Of a DNA stretch of 64,000 bases, positions 43,972 through 56,119 are shown in pieces. The translations under genes were made by a program, and so were the position numbers. Where the stretch lies: contig JAVLUZ010000144.1 in the NCBI GenBank assembly GCA_036768485.1, forward strand, positions 1,558,620 through 1,622,619, written 5' to 3'. Every line of letters starts with the position of its first letter. Within the stretch, counting starts at the first letter, position 1. This stretch comes from Mermis nigrescens. Taxonomy: Eukaryota > Nematoda > Enoplea > Mermithida > Mermithidae. The notes beneath the pieces were generated by a model. The model had not been told where the DNA came from and did no database searches. It saw only the letters and a list, made by a program, of their open reading frames with translations.

Positions 43972-45951
43972 ATGTATAATTTGTTTGTTGGAGTGCTTCA
44001 CTCTTTAATTTATGCATTTGTCCCATTAACTCACCCCAAGCCCATGAAACGTAAATATCCCAAACTAATTAAAAGAATGTTAACTAAAAAACGTATGCTT
44101 TGGAAGAAACATAAACTTTATCACTCCACCGATACAAAAATCAAATATAAATCTTTTTGTAAAAAATTGGATTTTGAAATTAAAAATTTCTCTGCTTCCG
44201 AAGAAATTAATCTTCTTTCTGACAAAAGTTTGAAATCATTTTATAAATTTGTCAATAATCGGTTGAATAATCATCGCTATTTTCCACCTCTTTTTCATGA
44301 CCACAAAATCGTTTCTGATCCTTTAGAAAAGGTAAATTTGTTTAATAACTACTTTTCTTCTGTTTTTTCTGTTGATAATAATCATCTTCCTTTTTTAGAT
44401 TCGATGACTGGTTTTGCATTGCAAACCATTCATTTTGACGCTTGGAACGTGCAACTGGTTTTAAATCAAATAAAAGGTTCTTTTTCTATTGGTCCCGATG
44501 GACTCTGTCATTTTTTCTTGAAAAAACTTTCAAATTATCTTGCTGAGCCTTTAGCTAGTATCTTTAATGTTTCATTTTTGACTAGCACTATCCCCAATTT
44601 ATGGAAATTGGCAAATGTAACCCCAGTCTTTAAAAAAGGTGACGCAGCTTTAGTGAGAAATTACAGGCCGATTTCTATTTGCTGCTCATCAAGTAAAATC
44701 ATGGAAAATTTGATAAATTCAAAAATTGTCGATTTTCTCACTACAAACAGACTCTTATCTCCTTCTCAGTTTGGTTTTCTAAAATCAAAGTCTTGTGAAT
44801 TACAACTACTTAAATGTAAACACAGTTGGACGGTATCTTTGAGTAATAGAACTCCTGTCGATGTTGCTTACATCGACTTTTCTAAAGCTTTTGATAAAAT
44901 TCCCTTTTCTAAGCTTTTATATAAGCTCTCTAAATATGGAATAAAAGGTCTACTTTTTAATTGGCTCAAATCCTTTTTACATAGTCGATTTCAGCGTGTT
45001 TGTATTAACGGAGTTTTTTCTGACTTCATGCCTGTTGGCAGTGGTGTCCCCCAAGGTAGTTGTATTAGTCCTACTTTATTCTTGATCTATGTAAATGACC
45101 TATGTAACTTGATTAAATACAGTAAAATTTACCTCTTTGCCGATGATGTCAAAATCTTTGGTCCATCTTCTGATAATCATTTAATACAAAAAGATCTGGA
45201 CAATATTTATATTTGGTCTATAAATTGGCAACTTCCTGTTGCTTCGGAAAAATGTGCAGTTTTACATCTTGGTAAAAATAATCCAAAAAAGCTTTATTCT
45301 TTGAATAATATAAATATTCCAAATGACATTAGTTCCGTTCGTGATCTAGGTGTTTATATTTCCCACAATCTCAATTGTAAGGAACATTTAAATCACATAA
45401 TTAAAAAAGCTGTTTCTCGTTGTTTTCTAATACACAAAGCTTTTCTTTCTCGTGATAAAGATATTTTAGTTAGGGCCTATACTACTTATGTAAGACCTAT
45501 GCTTGAGTATGCTGTTTCTGTATGGAATCCATATTATGCAAATGATATAAATCGTCTTGAAAATGTTCAGCGTAAATTTACTAAACGTCTTTTTGGTTTT
45601 AATAGCAATTTATCCTATCTTGAACGCCTAAAGCTTCTTAACCTGCCTTCTTTAGAACTTCGTCGTCTTCACATATGTCTATGTCTCATGTATCAAATTA
45701 TTAATGGTTTATCTTGTATTGATGCTAATGAATTTTTCATTTTTAGTCAAGGCATTACCCGATCAGTTAACAGTCGTAAACTTACGTTGCCAGTTGTCCG
45801 TTCCAATGCTCACCTCAACGATTTTTCGCAAAGATACCGAAAAATCTGGAACTCCTTACCTAATCAAATAGTCTCGTCTCCCAAAATCCGTTTGTTCAAA
45901 AAAGAGCTCCTAAACATTGATTTTACAAATTTATTGTTGGGGCATACCTAG
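43972..45951 (+). CDS. Retrotransposon reverse transcriptase, ORF2 C-terminal part
   Basis: A long open frame of 659 codons codes the reverse transcriptase of the non-LTR element. Visible blocks in order are [11 protein letters not shown] and [20 protein letters not shown] (block 2), [17 protein letters not shown] (block 3), [19 protein letters not shown] (block 4) and the catalytic [10 protein letters not shown] (FADD). The thumb and C-terminal RQ-rich segment follow, with [13 protein letters not shown]. The ATG at 43972 is internal; the native ORF2 start lies in the broken endonuclease part. No RNase H domain is visible. Confidence 0.93.
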   Translation: MYNLFVGVLHSLIYAFVPLTHPKPMKRKYPKLIKRMLTKKRMLWKKHKLYHSTDTKIKYKSFCKKLDFEIKNFSASEEINLLSDKSLKSFYKFVNNRLNNHRYFPPLFHDHKIVSDPLEKVNLFNNYFSSVFSVDNNHLPFLDSMTGFALQTIHFDAWNVQLVLNQIKGSFSIGPDGLCHFFLKKLSNYLAEPLASIFNVSFLTSTIPNLWKLANVTPVFKKGDAALVRNYRPISICCSSSKIMENLINSKIVDFLTTNRLLSPSQFGFLKSKSCELQLLKCKHSWTVSLSNRTPVDVAYIDFSKAFDKIPFSKLLYKLSKYGIKGLLFNWLKSFLHSRFQRVCINGVFSDFMPVGSGVPQGSCISPTLFLIYVNDLCNLIKYSKIYLFADDVKIFGPSSDNHLIQKDLDNIYIWSINWQLPVASEKCAVLHLGKNNPKKLYSLNNINIPNDISSVRDLGVYISHNLNCKEHLNHIIKKAVSRCFLIHKAFLSRDKDILVRAYTTYVRPMLEYAVSVWNPYYANDINRLENVQRKFTKRLFGFNSNLSYLERLKLLNLPSLELRRLHICLCLMYQIINGLSCIDANEFFIFSQGITRSVNSRKLTLPVVRSNAHLNDFSQRYRKIWNSLPNQIVSSPKIRLFKKELLNIDFTNLLLGHT

Positions 45952-46135
45952 TTGTATCACTTCCGTGATCTTTGTATGTCCTTTTGTTCAGTCACTATTT
46001 TATCATGTATTTGCGTTTTATCAAATTTCGTGTATTTTTCTGACAATAAACACTTTCTTGTCTTGTCTTATATTACGTATAGATACATATAGGTACATAT
46101 GTATGTATGTAAATACGTTTGTACATAACCTACAA

Positions 46136-46363
<228 letters not shown>

Positions 46364-46399
46364 AAAATCTTTTTTGTGTCAAGTAAAGTGCCAAAGTCA

Positions 46400-48480
46400 T
46401 GACTTATGCAGAGAAACATCATTTTTCGACGTTTCATCGAGCTCTACCCATGCTCATACATGTGATTCTGGGGGATCCGTCAAATCCTGGGGGCAAAATA
46501 ACGCCCTACGAATTACACATGTATGTTTATAATTTTGATTCAATAATTTAATTCAAGTGGCAAACGGCTCCCCGTAACTTGATATACTGTACATAGAGAC
46601 CCAGGCCTGCATAATTCAGCTGCAGCTGTTGAATTTAATCTTCAGGAATTAGGTTGCAAACATGGCTTTGGCTCTATATCTCGGCCACATGATAGCATGG
46701 GTGGTTAAGACCTTATGTGGGCAGCAAACAAAATATAATGGGTCCGATGGGGCAAAATTGCCAAAAATTGCATTAAGAAGTCAATTTCAGGAGTAAGGGG
46801 TCCAACGGATACCTCACAAAAATTGGAAAGACCCCTAGAAGTGAATTTTTGGGATTTTGGCCAGTTTTACTCCAATCAGACTCCTCCAAGCTTTGACGCT
46901 GCTCGTGTATATATGATCTCGACTACCCATGTACTGCAGAATGTCACTCCTATTTAAATTTAAAACAGTTCCTAGTCACTAACAGAGATGCACTTAGGGG
47001 CCAATTAGACCTTCATGGAAGAGTGAAAATTTTTCAAGGAAAAAGGGAAGTATAAAAAATAGAAGAAAATCGAAGGCTACCAACCAAATATACTTTGGAA
47101 TTGATCAAAAAAATTAAAGAATATAGTGTTTTTTATGGCATTTCAGCGTCTATATCAGTTTTTGACGTCAAACTGTCAGAAACGTGTGTGTGTCAAAGCA
47201 ATAGAGAAAACGATCGAAAAGTTTTACTGAAAGTACGAAACAATCGCTGATATAATAAAGCCTCTATACTGTTATATTTACGAATTTATCATTTATGACA
47301 ATCTATTAAGAATATACGAACTAAGAGTTATGACGTGCAGTGGTGTGCGTGGCGCTGACTAATGTGCATTCGGGTTTTATGGGGGAGGGTCGAAACCATC
47401 TACTGGTGGATTCTTGCCTTTATTTTGCTTCTCAAGCAGAAAAACGTTGGTACCTAACGCATGCATTGGGTACCAACGTTGGTTTAAAAAATTGGGTACC
47501 AACGTTGGTTTTGGTACCCAATCAGTGCCCAATCCGAGCGCTGCCTGATTTGTTTTCGACGACTTATTTCGAACAATTTAGGCGACAGCTTTCACCGAAG
47601 ACTACTTGATGTATATGTGCCTATAACGTGGCTATCTTAATACATAGGTGGACCAGCTACACCAATGCCATGAACCTGCTACACGAATGCCCGTTTTTCT
47701 TCGAGGCGTACAAAATGCGTTCATGGTTGCCAAGTGCTCTTTGCCAAAACTTCCAATTTGAACCTGAAACTGCCAAAAAAACTCAACCTAGTAGCATGGT
47801 GGAAGAACCACAATGTAATTACCTCAACAACCTCAAAACGTAAATACGGAGGAATAAGCAACCAACTTAGGTGCCATGAACAGATCGGCACGTACGTGCG
47901 AGGTCATTTAATACAGTAATTCATATGTTTAAATTGCAGAAAGTTTTTGTCATAGCATTATAAGCCTGGGAATATTATTTTCAGAAAAATGACTTAAAAT
48001 TAAGTAAATGCATTTTAATTAAGCTTTCTTACAAATTCTTTATGAAACTGTCTGAAGCGCAGATGTCTGCTGAGTAGCTTGAGGCCACTCTGGTGGTCAA
48101 TGACTGGGTACTGATGAATCCCGCGACAGGGGCCCTGTTTACAGTATTTTCAAAATATGTATAATAAGCAATCTCGTGACTTGAACTTTTTAGTGGTGAA
48201 TCATTTATATTTTGTTTCAGATAAGTTTGGGCATAACTTTTAAGAATTTTTCGAAATTAAAGCAACGGATTACGATAATTGTAATCAATGCTATAATCCC
48301 AAATTGTCGGCTTATTGTCGGACATACCACATATTTTTTAAAATTTGTGCTCAAACTTGTGTGAAACAGACGATAGCCATACGAGAGGGATTTATTGGTT
48401 AAACTCCCAACTATCTGGCTCAACGTTTTTTCGAATTTGTATTTTTAAATTTAAGTTTTGAGGACAGCTGTGAGTGGTTG
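46400..48480. other. Interval without recognisable genes
   Basis: Repeat fragments near 46430-46520 (TTTTTCGACGTTTCATCGAG, as in family B) and the GGTACC palindromes. Open frames of 60-90 codons here (47340-47919) have no recognised domains. They could hold unrecognised upstream STIP1 exons, but nothing resembling TPR1 or DP1 was found. Confidence 0.5.
47455..47525. repeat. Tandem GGTACCAACGTTGG palindromes
   Basis: GGGTACCAACGTTGGTTTAA, GGGTACCAACGTTGGTTTTG and partial forms. The unit contains the palindromes GGTACC and ACCAACGTTGGT. The surrounding 46550-48450 holds no gene that I can recognise. Confidence 0.75.
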
Positions 48481-48499
48481 TGAACAGACATGCACGTTG

Positions 48500-48795
48500 G
48501 GGGTTAGCGGGTTTAGACCATGTGGGCGGCACCAAAATTCTGGGGATGCAAGATTTTTCAAAGGTCAAAAAATGGCCTTAAGAATGGCGAAAAAACACCA
48601 TTTTTCAACGTTTCTCATCGTGCACTATCCATTGGCATCAACGAATTGCGCAAAAAATAAAATTTTCAAAAATGGAATTCTGGGGGGCATTTTGGTTTCT
48701 TGGGGAGGGGTTATTTTGGTTTCTGGGGTTTGTTTTGGTTTCCCAAGGGGGAGTTGCATACCCCAAACCCCCTCCCACACGCCCAGCTGTAGTTT
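48500..48795 (-). repeat. Family B repeat
   Basis: GGGCGGCACCAAAATTCTGG through three TTTTGGTTTCT units to CACACGCCCAGCTG. Full-length copy. Confidence 0.78.
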
Positions 48796-49144
48796 AGACC
48801 CTACAGAATGGAAAAATTGGAAAATTTAAACGGAACATGAGGCAAATGAAGACCAAAAATCGATAAAAATCACCAATTTTCTTCAAATATGTTTGAAAAT
48901 TGACCACTGTGGATGATCCTTTCAATGGTAGCATTTATGTACCAGCTTTTGTTGTCATTTTGACCCAAAAAATCGCACAACAAACAACCCTTTCACCGAA
49001 CCGGCTTGTTGACCCCCTCCCTCGATCCGTAAGACGTCGAAAAAATGATGTTTGTGGACATGACTATAGGTGGGCAGCACCAAAATTCTGGGGGAAGGTG
49101 TGCAAAACTTTAAGGTCAAAAAATGATCTTAAAAATGGCGGTAT

Positions 49145-49244
49145 NNNNNNNNNNNNNNNNNNNNNNNNNNNNNNNNNNNNNNNNNNNNNNNNNNNNNNNN
49201 NNNNNNNNNNNNNNNNNNNNNNNNNNNNNNNNNNNNNNNNNNNN
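49145..49244. other. Assembly gap, 100 N
   Basis: Exactly 100 undetermined bases, probably a placeholder for a gap of unknown size. It falls inside a family B repeat (about 49060-49260). Confidence 0.99.
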
Positions 49245-50207
49245 GCCCATGTGTGGTCACGTGCCCTTCTATCCCCCTGGATACGGGCCTGTGTACAAGA
49301 CATAAATAGAGGCGAAAAATCGTTTTATTTAAGTACAAAGACGCCAAAAAATATGTTGATAACCTAGGATACACAAACTTACATTTTTGTCGTATAACAG
49401 CGCCTTAGCAATTTGTCAAGTTTTATGCGGTTCGTCAATGTTAAAGCTTGCTCAAATATTTGTCAAGAATGGGCAAATTTCTGCAAAAAATTGAGGAAAC
49501 TTGACAGCTAGATTAGAAAAATATTTCGTTATATAAAGCAATGCTAAACTTCTATATAAACGATTTCCCTAATTCGTTTCATTCTTAGCAGTTAGTTTTT
49601 TAAATGACGAATAGATACTAATAACTTTGGTTTTATAAGCCTGAAGTCCTACATTTTCTGCTGTCTGACGACACTACCAAATGTAGGTCTTGGGAATCTA
49701 GGAGATATGGATTGGACCCCCTGGAATCCTAAAGACCCTTCCCTGAATCTGGTAGAACCTCTGATTTAGACAGTTGACGATTTTTTGCGATTTCGCCCTG
49801 TCAGCATTCCAGAATTTCTTGTTTTCTGGTGCCTATATGATATTAGGTATTTATATCCATTTATATCGTTGATTATCAGTAGTGACTAGTGTGCACTAGT
49901 GTGCATAACAAAGATATAGTAGTTACATACCCGCCAGAAGCATTACTAATGTGATGTAGAACCCACTCCAATTGAGTCTGAGCCTAAGCATTCAATTTTC
50001 GGAATCTTTAATTTGAATTCTTTGACGTGAACAGGCGTATTTAATGCAAAAAAAACTGAATCAAAAAACTCGAAAACCAAAGATTTTTACACCCATAAAA
50101 ATCCACTAAAAACCTCAAAACCCAAAAAACCTAGGCCTTGCCAACCCTTCCGGGAATTAATTTTTGTAAATTTTGAAATCTGGAGAATAGAAAATGATAA
50201 ATTTAGT

Positions 50208-50282
50208 ACAAGACAAGACAAGACAAGAAAATATTTATTGTCCAGAAAAATACACGAAATTTGGTAAAAGACAAATACATGA
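50208..50282 (-). mobile_element. 5'-truncated copy of the same retrotransposon tail
   Basis: Read on the minus strand, this matches the last 70 bases of the element at 46003-46072, including AAATTTCGTGTATTTTTCTG and ACAATAAA. It ends in several CTTGT units. This is the usual product of incomplete reverse transcription and shows that the family moved more than once here. Confidence 0.8.
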
Positions 50283-50304
50283 TCTACTCAAGTATGCATC
50301 AACA

Positions 50305-50590
50305 GGCCCATATCCAAGGGGGATAGGGAGTGCACGGCCCTCTTTTCGAAATTAAATGTGAGAATGATTTTTTTACTCCCCTTTGCGATTCAACCAAAAA
50401 TCGCTAAAAAATTCTGGCGTTTCGCGTCGACTTTTTTAATTATAATTAGTTTTTGTATTCCTAAGCGTGCGGCTTAAACTTCAGTTTTGGTCTTTATAAA
50501 CCTGTAGCGTATTTCGCATCAGTATAGCTTAGCAATTTCGGTCATGCCCCCTCGGAACAAAATTTTGGATACAGGCGTGGGTATCAATTT
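50305..50590 (+). repeat. Family D repeat
   Basis: AACAGGCCCATATCCAAGG through TGGCGTTTCGCGTCG to GGATACAGGCGTGGG. It lies 620 bases before the first STIP1 exon. From 50600 to 51200 I see no feature besides intron. Confidence 0.62.
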
Positions 50591-51213
50591 TTGGATTTTG
50601 TCAATAAAAATCGATTTTGTTGTTAAAGTTTAAGTTTCAATCATGAAAATTTTGACATCTCTAGTAATTCCTTACTTTGGCTAGGGATGGCAAAAAGGGT
50701 AAAATCGGAAAGTGGAAAATAGAAATTCAATTTCCGAATTTTTTTTCAGAAAAATCGTTTTATGAATTTGTGAGTAGGTAATTATCATTGAAATTTCGAC
50801 GTTTCTAATTGAAATTTCGTTTTTGTATACAATCAAGACAAAAAAATCGTTAGAAAATTGAAATATGGCTTAAAACACGAAAAATAGGAAGTTTTCCATG
50901 TTCGCATGTTTTCAAATGGAAAATCAATTTTTAAAATAAAAATTAATGCGTTAAAATCTTGAGTCTCGATGGATATCTTGCATATACGTATATTAAGTTT
51001 AGGTATTTTTTGAAACCGTGTCCGAAACTTCAAGACGTTTGAGCATTTTAAAGTGACAGAAAACGGCATAGAATTTTCATGTTTCGTGCTTGGTGTTTTT
51101 TGGCTTGTATTGTTTTCTGGCGCGAAATCATTGAGTCTTGGTTTTTTTCGGATGATTTTTGGATTTCGAATGACAGATTAGACATTTGCATGCCTAATCC
51201 GTTGTATTTTTAG

Positions 51214-51340
51214 GCATTAATTGAGAAGGACGCTGGCAACGAGGCCTATAAGAGACGTGATTTCGCCAAAGCTCATAAATACTACGATAATGCGATTCGG
51301 CTTGACTCGAAGAATATCACCTTTCTGACCAATAAAGCAG
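51214..51340 (+). CDS. STIP1: STIP1/HOP exon, start of TPR2A
   Basis: The acceptor is GTATTTTTAG|GCA and the donor GCAG|GTGCTG. Forty-two codons plus one base. ALIEKDAGNEAYKRRDF and NITFLTNKA correspond to human ALKEKELGNDAYKKKDF and NMTYITNQA. The lysine and asparagine of EKxxGN and the asparagine of TN are the known carboxylate-clamp residues that bind the Hsp90 tail, and all are kept. Confidence 0.96.
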
Positions 51341-51404
51341 GTGCTGTACAGACTATTTGCACGCAGAGAAGTACATAGCCAAGCTGTATAGCCAGCGTTT
51401 TTAG

Positions 51405-51785
51405 CACGACCATATATGATCTTGAGGGGTTTGGGGTACTATCCCAGAAAAATTTTCACCCCCCAGAAATCTTTCCATCCCCCAGAATTCGCAATTTTTC
51501 GAAAACTCGAAATTTTTCTAAAAATTCGTAGAAAAGGTGCTTTTTTATCTTTTTTTACATATGTATCTATTTGCTCAAAAGCGTGAAATTTTTTCGGCGC
51601 TTCACGCCATTTGACTATATTTTTTATTTTTCTCCTGAATTTTTTATATTTTGTGCTCTAGAAAGATAGAGCATCGTCAGAAACGTTGAAAAACTATGTT
51701 TTTGGCGCGTAATTACCATTTTGGGCCCAAAAAGACACTTTAAAATTTTATCCCTTCAGAATTTCCATGCTGTGCATGTCTGAAC
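51405..51785 (-). repeat. Family H repeat next to a STIP1 exon
   Basis: ACCATATATGATCTTGAGGG to TTTCCATGCTGTGCATGTC, with hairpin-like GGCGCTTCACGCC at 51597. It begins about 65 bases after the STIP1 exon 51214-51340. Confidence 0.72.
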
Positions 51786-52543
51786 ATGACCCCCGCCCTG
51801 CCCCATTACTGCTGATGAGTGATGCTAATGAAAATTTTCCTATCAGCACGGAATGACTTATGTACATTCGCGCGGTATTAGTGTATTGCACAGTTCCCCA
51901 AAACTTAACAGCTCACAGTTTCGCAGCTGCAGTACGTGCACAGTTATAATAATACGAGTATAGTACTTTGTTATGCCGGGTTTGCTGGCTTGAAGCTACT
52001 GAAAACGTAATAATAAATAAGGTGCTCAATGACCACAACATGATCAGAATAAATAAATAACGACGTATGAGCAAATAGGTAGGTACTTCATAGAAGGACA
52101 AAAAGAAGGGACATTTCTGTCTTTTGTCATCATGGCGAATGGTGATTCGCGTTTAATTTTCGCTTATATAAAATATGAGTTTGTCACGTCGATCGATTTT
52201 TTATCGACAGATATGTAAGAACGAGGTATGTATAAGTTTAGTGACAGATTAGAAACGGGCACGTAAAGAAGAGAGTGAAGTGAGTCAATGTGGTGAATAT
52301 GTATGTCTATTTTCTGGTTAAAATTTTTTGAATATGAGTCGAGCGAAATTTTTTGATTTTTAAAAATTTTTTCCTGTCTCTAATGAGTGGAACCTGCCGA
52401 GGAACGATCAAAATCATAATTGCCTTTCTTCAAGCATTTGTCGTCGATTTACCTGACTTTAGCTTTCCGTCGCCCGATTAAGCATATCTACGAAGCCTTA
52501 CAATACCGGTTAAAATATTGTATGTTAGCAGGTCATTATTATA

Positions 52544-53054
52544 CAGGGTGGTCCATAAAAGGCTACATTCCGATTTAAGAGGTCATGAGTTGGACTGATG
52601 TGAGCAATGTAACAAATTTTGGGCAGATGTCAATGGTTCGAACGCTACAGCAATTTGTTTACACCTGCTTTAATATTGTTCAAACGCCAATAGCGTCATT
52701 GGTCCTAACATTAATTTGCACCCTCGTTTGGCGATATCCTGTGATTTTTGTACTTAGTAGGACGCGTAGGGTTAAAAATGTGCTAATCAGTTTTTGTAGC
52801 CGTATATATTGTCAACAGTATCAAAAGAATACCTGCAGACAGTGCAGAAAATGTGGGATTTAAACAATGTCAAAGTGAGGTGTAAACAAATTGTCGTAGT
52901 GCACGAATCGTTGGCAGCTGGCCAAAATTTTTATCGCGGTTTAAAAAAGACATGTTTATTTATCTAATGCAGCTGGTTCTAGAGTTTTATGTTCACACCA
53001 GCCGAAGTTATGACCTGTCAAATTGGAATGTAGCCTTTTTATGGGCCACCCTGT
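52544..53054. mobile_element. Palindromic MITE with CAGGGTGG ends
   Basis: The ends are CAGGGTGGTCCATAAAAGGC and an inverted counterpart. A second inner inverted pair (CAATTTGTTTACACCT near 52650 and its inverse near 52880) makes most of the element self-complementary. The target duplication was not resolved. The 93-codon frame inside has no recognised homology. It lies in a STIP1 intron. Confidence 0.8.
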
Positions 53055-53334
53055 GTATGCAAGAAAGCAATTATATACGAGTACCATAACTTGAATTGTA
53101 CACGTACTGCGCCTGCGACCTTTGCACGAAATACAGTAGTACACACTAGCGCGACAGCTTTTTACCTATGTATAATATATAATACTTGCAGTTTCAGTGA
53201 TGCATGTCTTTACTCATTTTGCACTTTAAAATAGACGTTTGAGTACGGGACGTAATGATACTTTACAGACCAATATTTTCTATGCGCTGACGTTAGTACA
53301 GATAGGTTTGAGTAAATAAGGAAATTCATGTCAT

Positions 53335-54185
53335 CATAGATGCATAAGGTCAGGGTCGGCAGGAGGAGGCGGGGAATCCCAGAAATTCAAATCACTAAAT
53401 TTAGCGTTCATGATTTTTTTGCTATTTAAATGATGAAAATGGTCAAAATAGTCAGGTCAAACGCTTTTCCATAGTAATACCGCAATTCAAACCATTTTTA
53501 GTCCATTTTGACGGCATTATAGCGCCATTAACACTAAAAAATGTAGAAATTGATGATTTGCCGGGAAATTTTCAGGTTTTAGATCGGACAAGCACAGCAT
53601 GGGAATTTGGGGGGGGGTGAAATTTTAAAATGTTTTTTTTCTGGTTCAAAAATGGCGTACACGCATTAAAAAGATCGTTTTCGTCGTACTGACGAGGTTC
53701 TATCTTTCTGGAGCATTAAAACTTACATAAAATTTGAAAAAATCCAATAATTCGAATAAATTGCAAAAACTATGATCAAAAATGAGTATATGGCGCGAAA
53801 CCTCAAAAATTTGACGCTTTTGAGCAAACAGATAGCTAAAAACGCTTAAAACAACTCCTTTTCTACGAACTTCTTGGAATTTTTCGAAAAATTGCGAATT
53901 ATGGGGTGGTGAAAAAATGAGGGGATGAAAACTATGAGAGGGGGTTGGGGGGTGAAAACTATGGGGGTGAAAACCCTCAAACCCTCCAAATTTATGTATG
54001 CTTTAGACCATTTTGACACAATTTTGGGTGCTTCATGAATAAAAAGTGGAAAAATTTTCACATTGCTGCTTTTTTCCTCAAAAATAATGCATAAAATGTT
54101 TCGTCAGCTCAAAATCGCCGGACGGTATCTTTCTGCTCGACCCTTCAGGGGGATGGTAATATTCCTTACCTCCCTACATGTGTGT
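53335..54185 (-). repeat. Family F repeat with family H nested inside
   Basis: Family F sequence (AAGGTCAGGGTCGGCAGG to about 53585, resuming at about 54003 with ACCATTTTGACAC) is split by a family H unit, GCACAGCATGGGAATTTGGG to AAATTTATGTATGC. The nesting gives an order of insertion, H after F. STIP1 intron. Confidence 0.75.
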
Positions 54186-54379
54186 ACGTGTGCATATCAT
54201 GTTCAATAGACTCAGAAAGCTGAAATACCATGTACCTACGAATTACAACGTCAGAAATGATAATGCGGTTGCCATGTATTGAATCTGACAACAGACGACG
54301 CTGTGGCTATGAGCTGAATAATAAATAAATCTAAAGAAGCTAATTTTGTTTTCAAACGACAGAAAACAGTGCGAAACAC

Positions 54380-54690
54380 GTTTTTTGTGTTCGGCAATAA
54401 TTTTTTTGATATTGGTACGTACAAAGGATGGTCTATGCTAGATGCTTATTGTCAAAATTTACTTTAAAAAAAGCAAAGCTATCAAATTTTTAATATTTTA
54501 TGTCGTTAGAAACTCAGAAATTGGCTAAAATACACTGCCCAACGTGTAATAACCCTGTTTTATCGCACAGAAAGCGCTACTGTACCATATTATAATACCC
54601 TCAAATTTGCATGTACAAAATGTGCAAAGAAGTTAGGGATCATCTTTGTATATGTACAGAGGGATCTTGTACAAAAGAATACTCTGGTGC
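54380..54690 (+). repeat. Family C repeat, diverged
   Basis: TTTGTGTTCGGCAATAATTT, then TTTGCATGTACAAAATGTGC and CATCTTTGTATATGTACAGA. Lies in the STIP1 intron. Confidence 0.65.
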
Positions 54691-56011
54691 GAAGTTGTTC
54701 CAAAACGAATATGTCGTGCTGAAATCTCTAAACAAACGGAACAGACAAATGCCTAATCTTTTAGATTACAAGAAGATTGATTGTAAATTACGGCGCGCTC
54801 GGGGCTAAATAAATAACGCGTATGATATCAGGCAAGCGCCGAAAATTTTTAGGAATTTTTGCTGAAAGATTCATTGAAAAACGTTAAAATTACTATACTT
54901 TTGCCTGGAAAAGTCTTCGTATTAGCACGTCATGTTTACGGCCAAAATTTTCGTTAGCACGAGGCAACTTTCATTAGCATGTTTAAAAAACCGTGTCTAT
55001 AAAACTTTTGGACTAATAAAGTCTTTTTGGAATCGGAAGGATAGTCTTTCAGTCTTTTGAACTCAGAAATATAGCTGTATAACGCTTTCACACGCCTAAA
55101 ATAGCCGTATGCATTCCTTTTAGACTCAGAAAAATAGCTAAATGTATAGAGACTTTTCTGAAATCAGAAAAAAAGCTATGGCCTTTTTGGGATTATATAT
55201 ATTGTCATTTAAATGTCTGAAACACAGGTAGGTATGCCAAAAAACGCAAGTTTTTGCCCGAATTGGGGGAAAGATTTCTAATTTGGAGGATGGGGGAAGA
55301 TCAACTTTATCACACATGCACATGAGGTATAACGCCGCCGAAGGGTCAGGCAGGCAGGTAGGTACTGTCCGGCGATTTGGAGCTGATGGAACATTTTCTG
55401 CACCATCTGCATCATTTTGGGGTATAAAATCAGTATGAATGTAAAAATTTTTTCGTATTCATAACTTTACGTGCTGTTTGCTCAAAAAGCGTCTAAAGTC
55501 GTGTCAAAATGGCCTAAAAGATCGTATCTCGACAAATTGATTAATTTCTATATTCTATTCTTTAGCACTGTAAGTGATATAATGCAGTAAAAGTTGACTT
55601 AAAATGCTTTCAAATGCTGTTTTTCAGGGAAAAAGCGTTATATATGTAGGCTATTTTGACCATTTTCGTCATTTGACTAGCAAAAAAGTCGTTAAGACCA
55701 TATTTAATGTTCGATTTCTGGGATTTGTAGCCCACAACTGCCGGACGTGACCTTGTGAATATATGTTGGGATCCTCCATCCCCTGTCACATGTACTAATC
55801 GAACAGTCTACTGCTCGAAAAATAAGTACATATGCTAATGTACTTGAAATTGTATTGGTAGACATCGTTTGGTGCTTTTTTATGGTTAGAGTGTTTTTGT
55901 CCGAAAAGGGCCTGAGGGTCAAGCGGGCGTGCTTTTCAAAAGTCCAGATAATTGCGTCAATCGATCATTTAAGAATAATTTTGTTTCATCCGTACATGTT
56001 TTTTTATTTAG

Positions 56012-56114
56012 CCGTATATTTTGAAGAAGAAAAGTACGACGATTGCATTAAAATATGTGAACAAGCTGTAGAAATTGGTCGTGAAAATCGGGCTGACTAT
56101 AAATCAGTTGCAAA
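56012..56114 (+). CDS. STIP1: STIP1/HOP exon, TPR2A middle
   Basis: The acceptor is TTTTTATTTAG|CC, which completes the alanine codon split from the previous exon. The donor is GCAAA|GTAATT. VYFEEEKYDDCIKICEQAVE and IGRENRADYKSVA match human [20 protein letters not shown] and VGRENREDYRQIA. It follows a 4.7 kb intron full of repeats. Confidence 0.96.
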
Positions 56115-56119
56115 GTAAT

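Larger units (their letters stand above)
39620..46072 (+). mobile_element. CR1/jockey-like non-LTR retrotransposon
   Basis: A two-ORF non-LTR element with a PHD-finger ORF1, an apurinic-type endonuclease and a reverse transcriptase. It ends not in poly(A) but in AATAAACACTTTC followed by CTTGT repeats, as CR1-group elements end in short tandem repeats. The 5' limit is approximate, set where a family B repeat stops. It is interrupted by a 2.5 kb hAT-like insertion (40622-43149). A truncated copy of its 3' tail lies on the other strand at 50208-50282. Since the RT frame is open but the endonuclease is broken, this copy is probably dead although not ancient. Confidence 0.9.

Noticed and set aside
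47340..47919. Overlapping plus frames of 60-90 codons that might be host exons
   Set aside because: No similarity to TPR1, DP1 or any family I know, and no convincing splice sites.
52585..52863. A 92-codon frame inside a palindromic MITE
   Set aside because: No domain recognised; the frame overlaps inverted repeats of the element.
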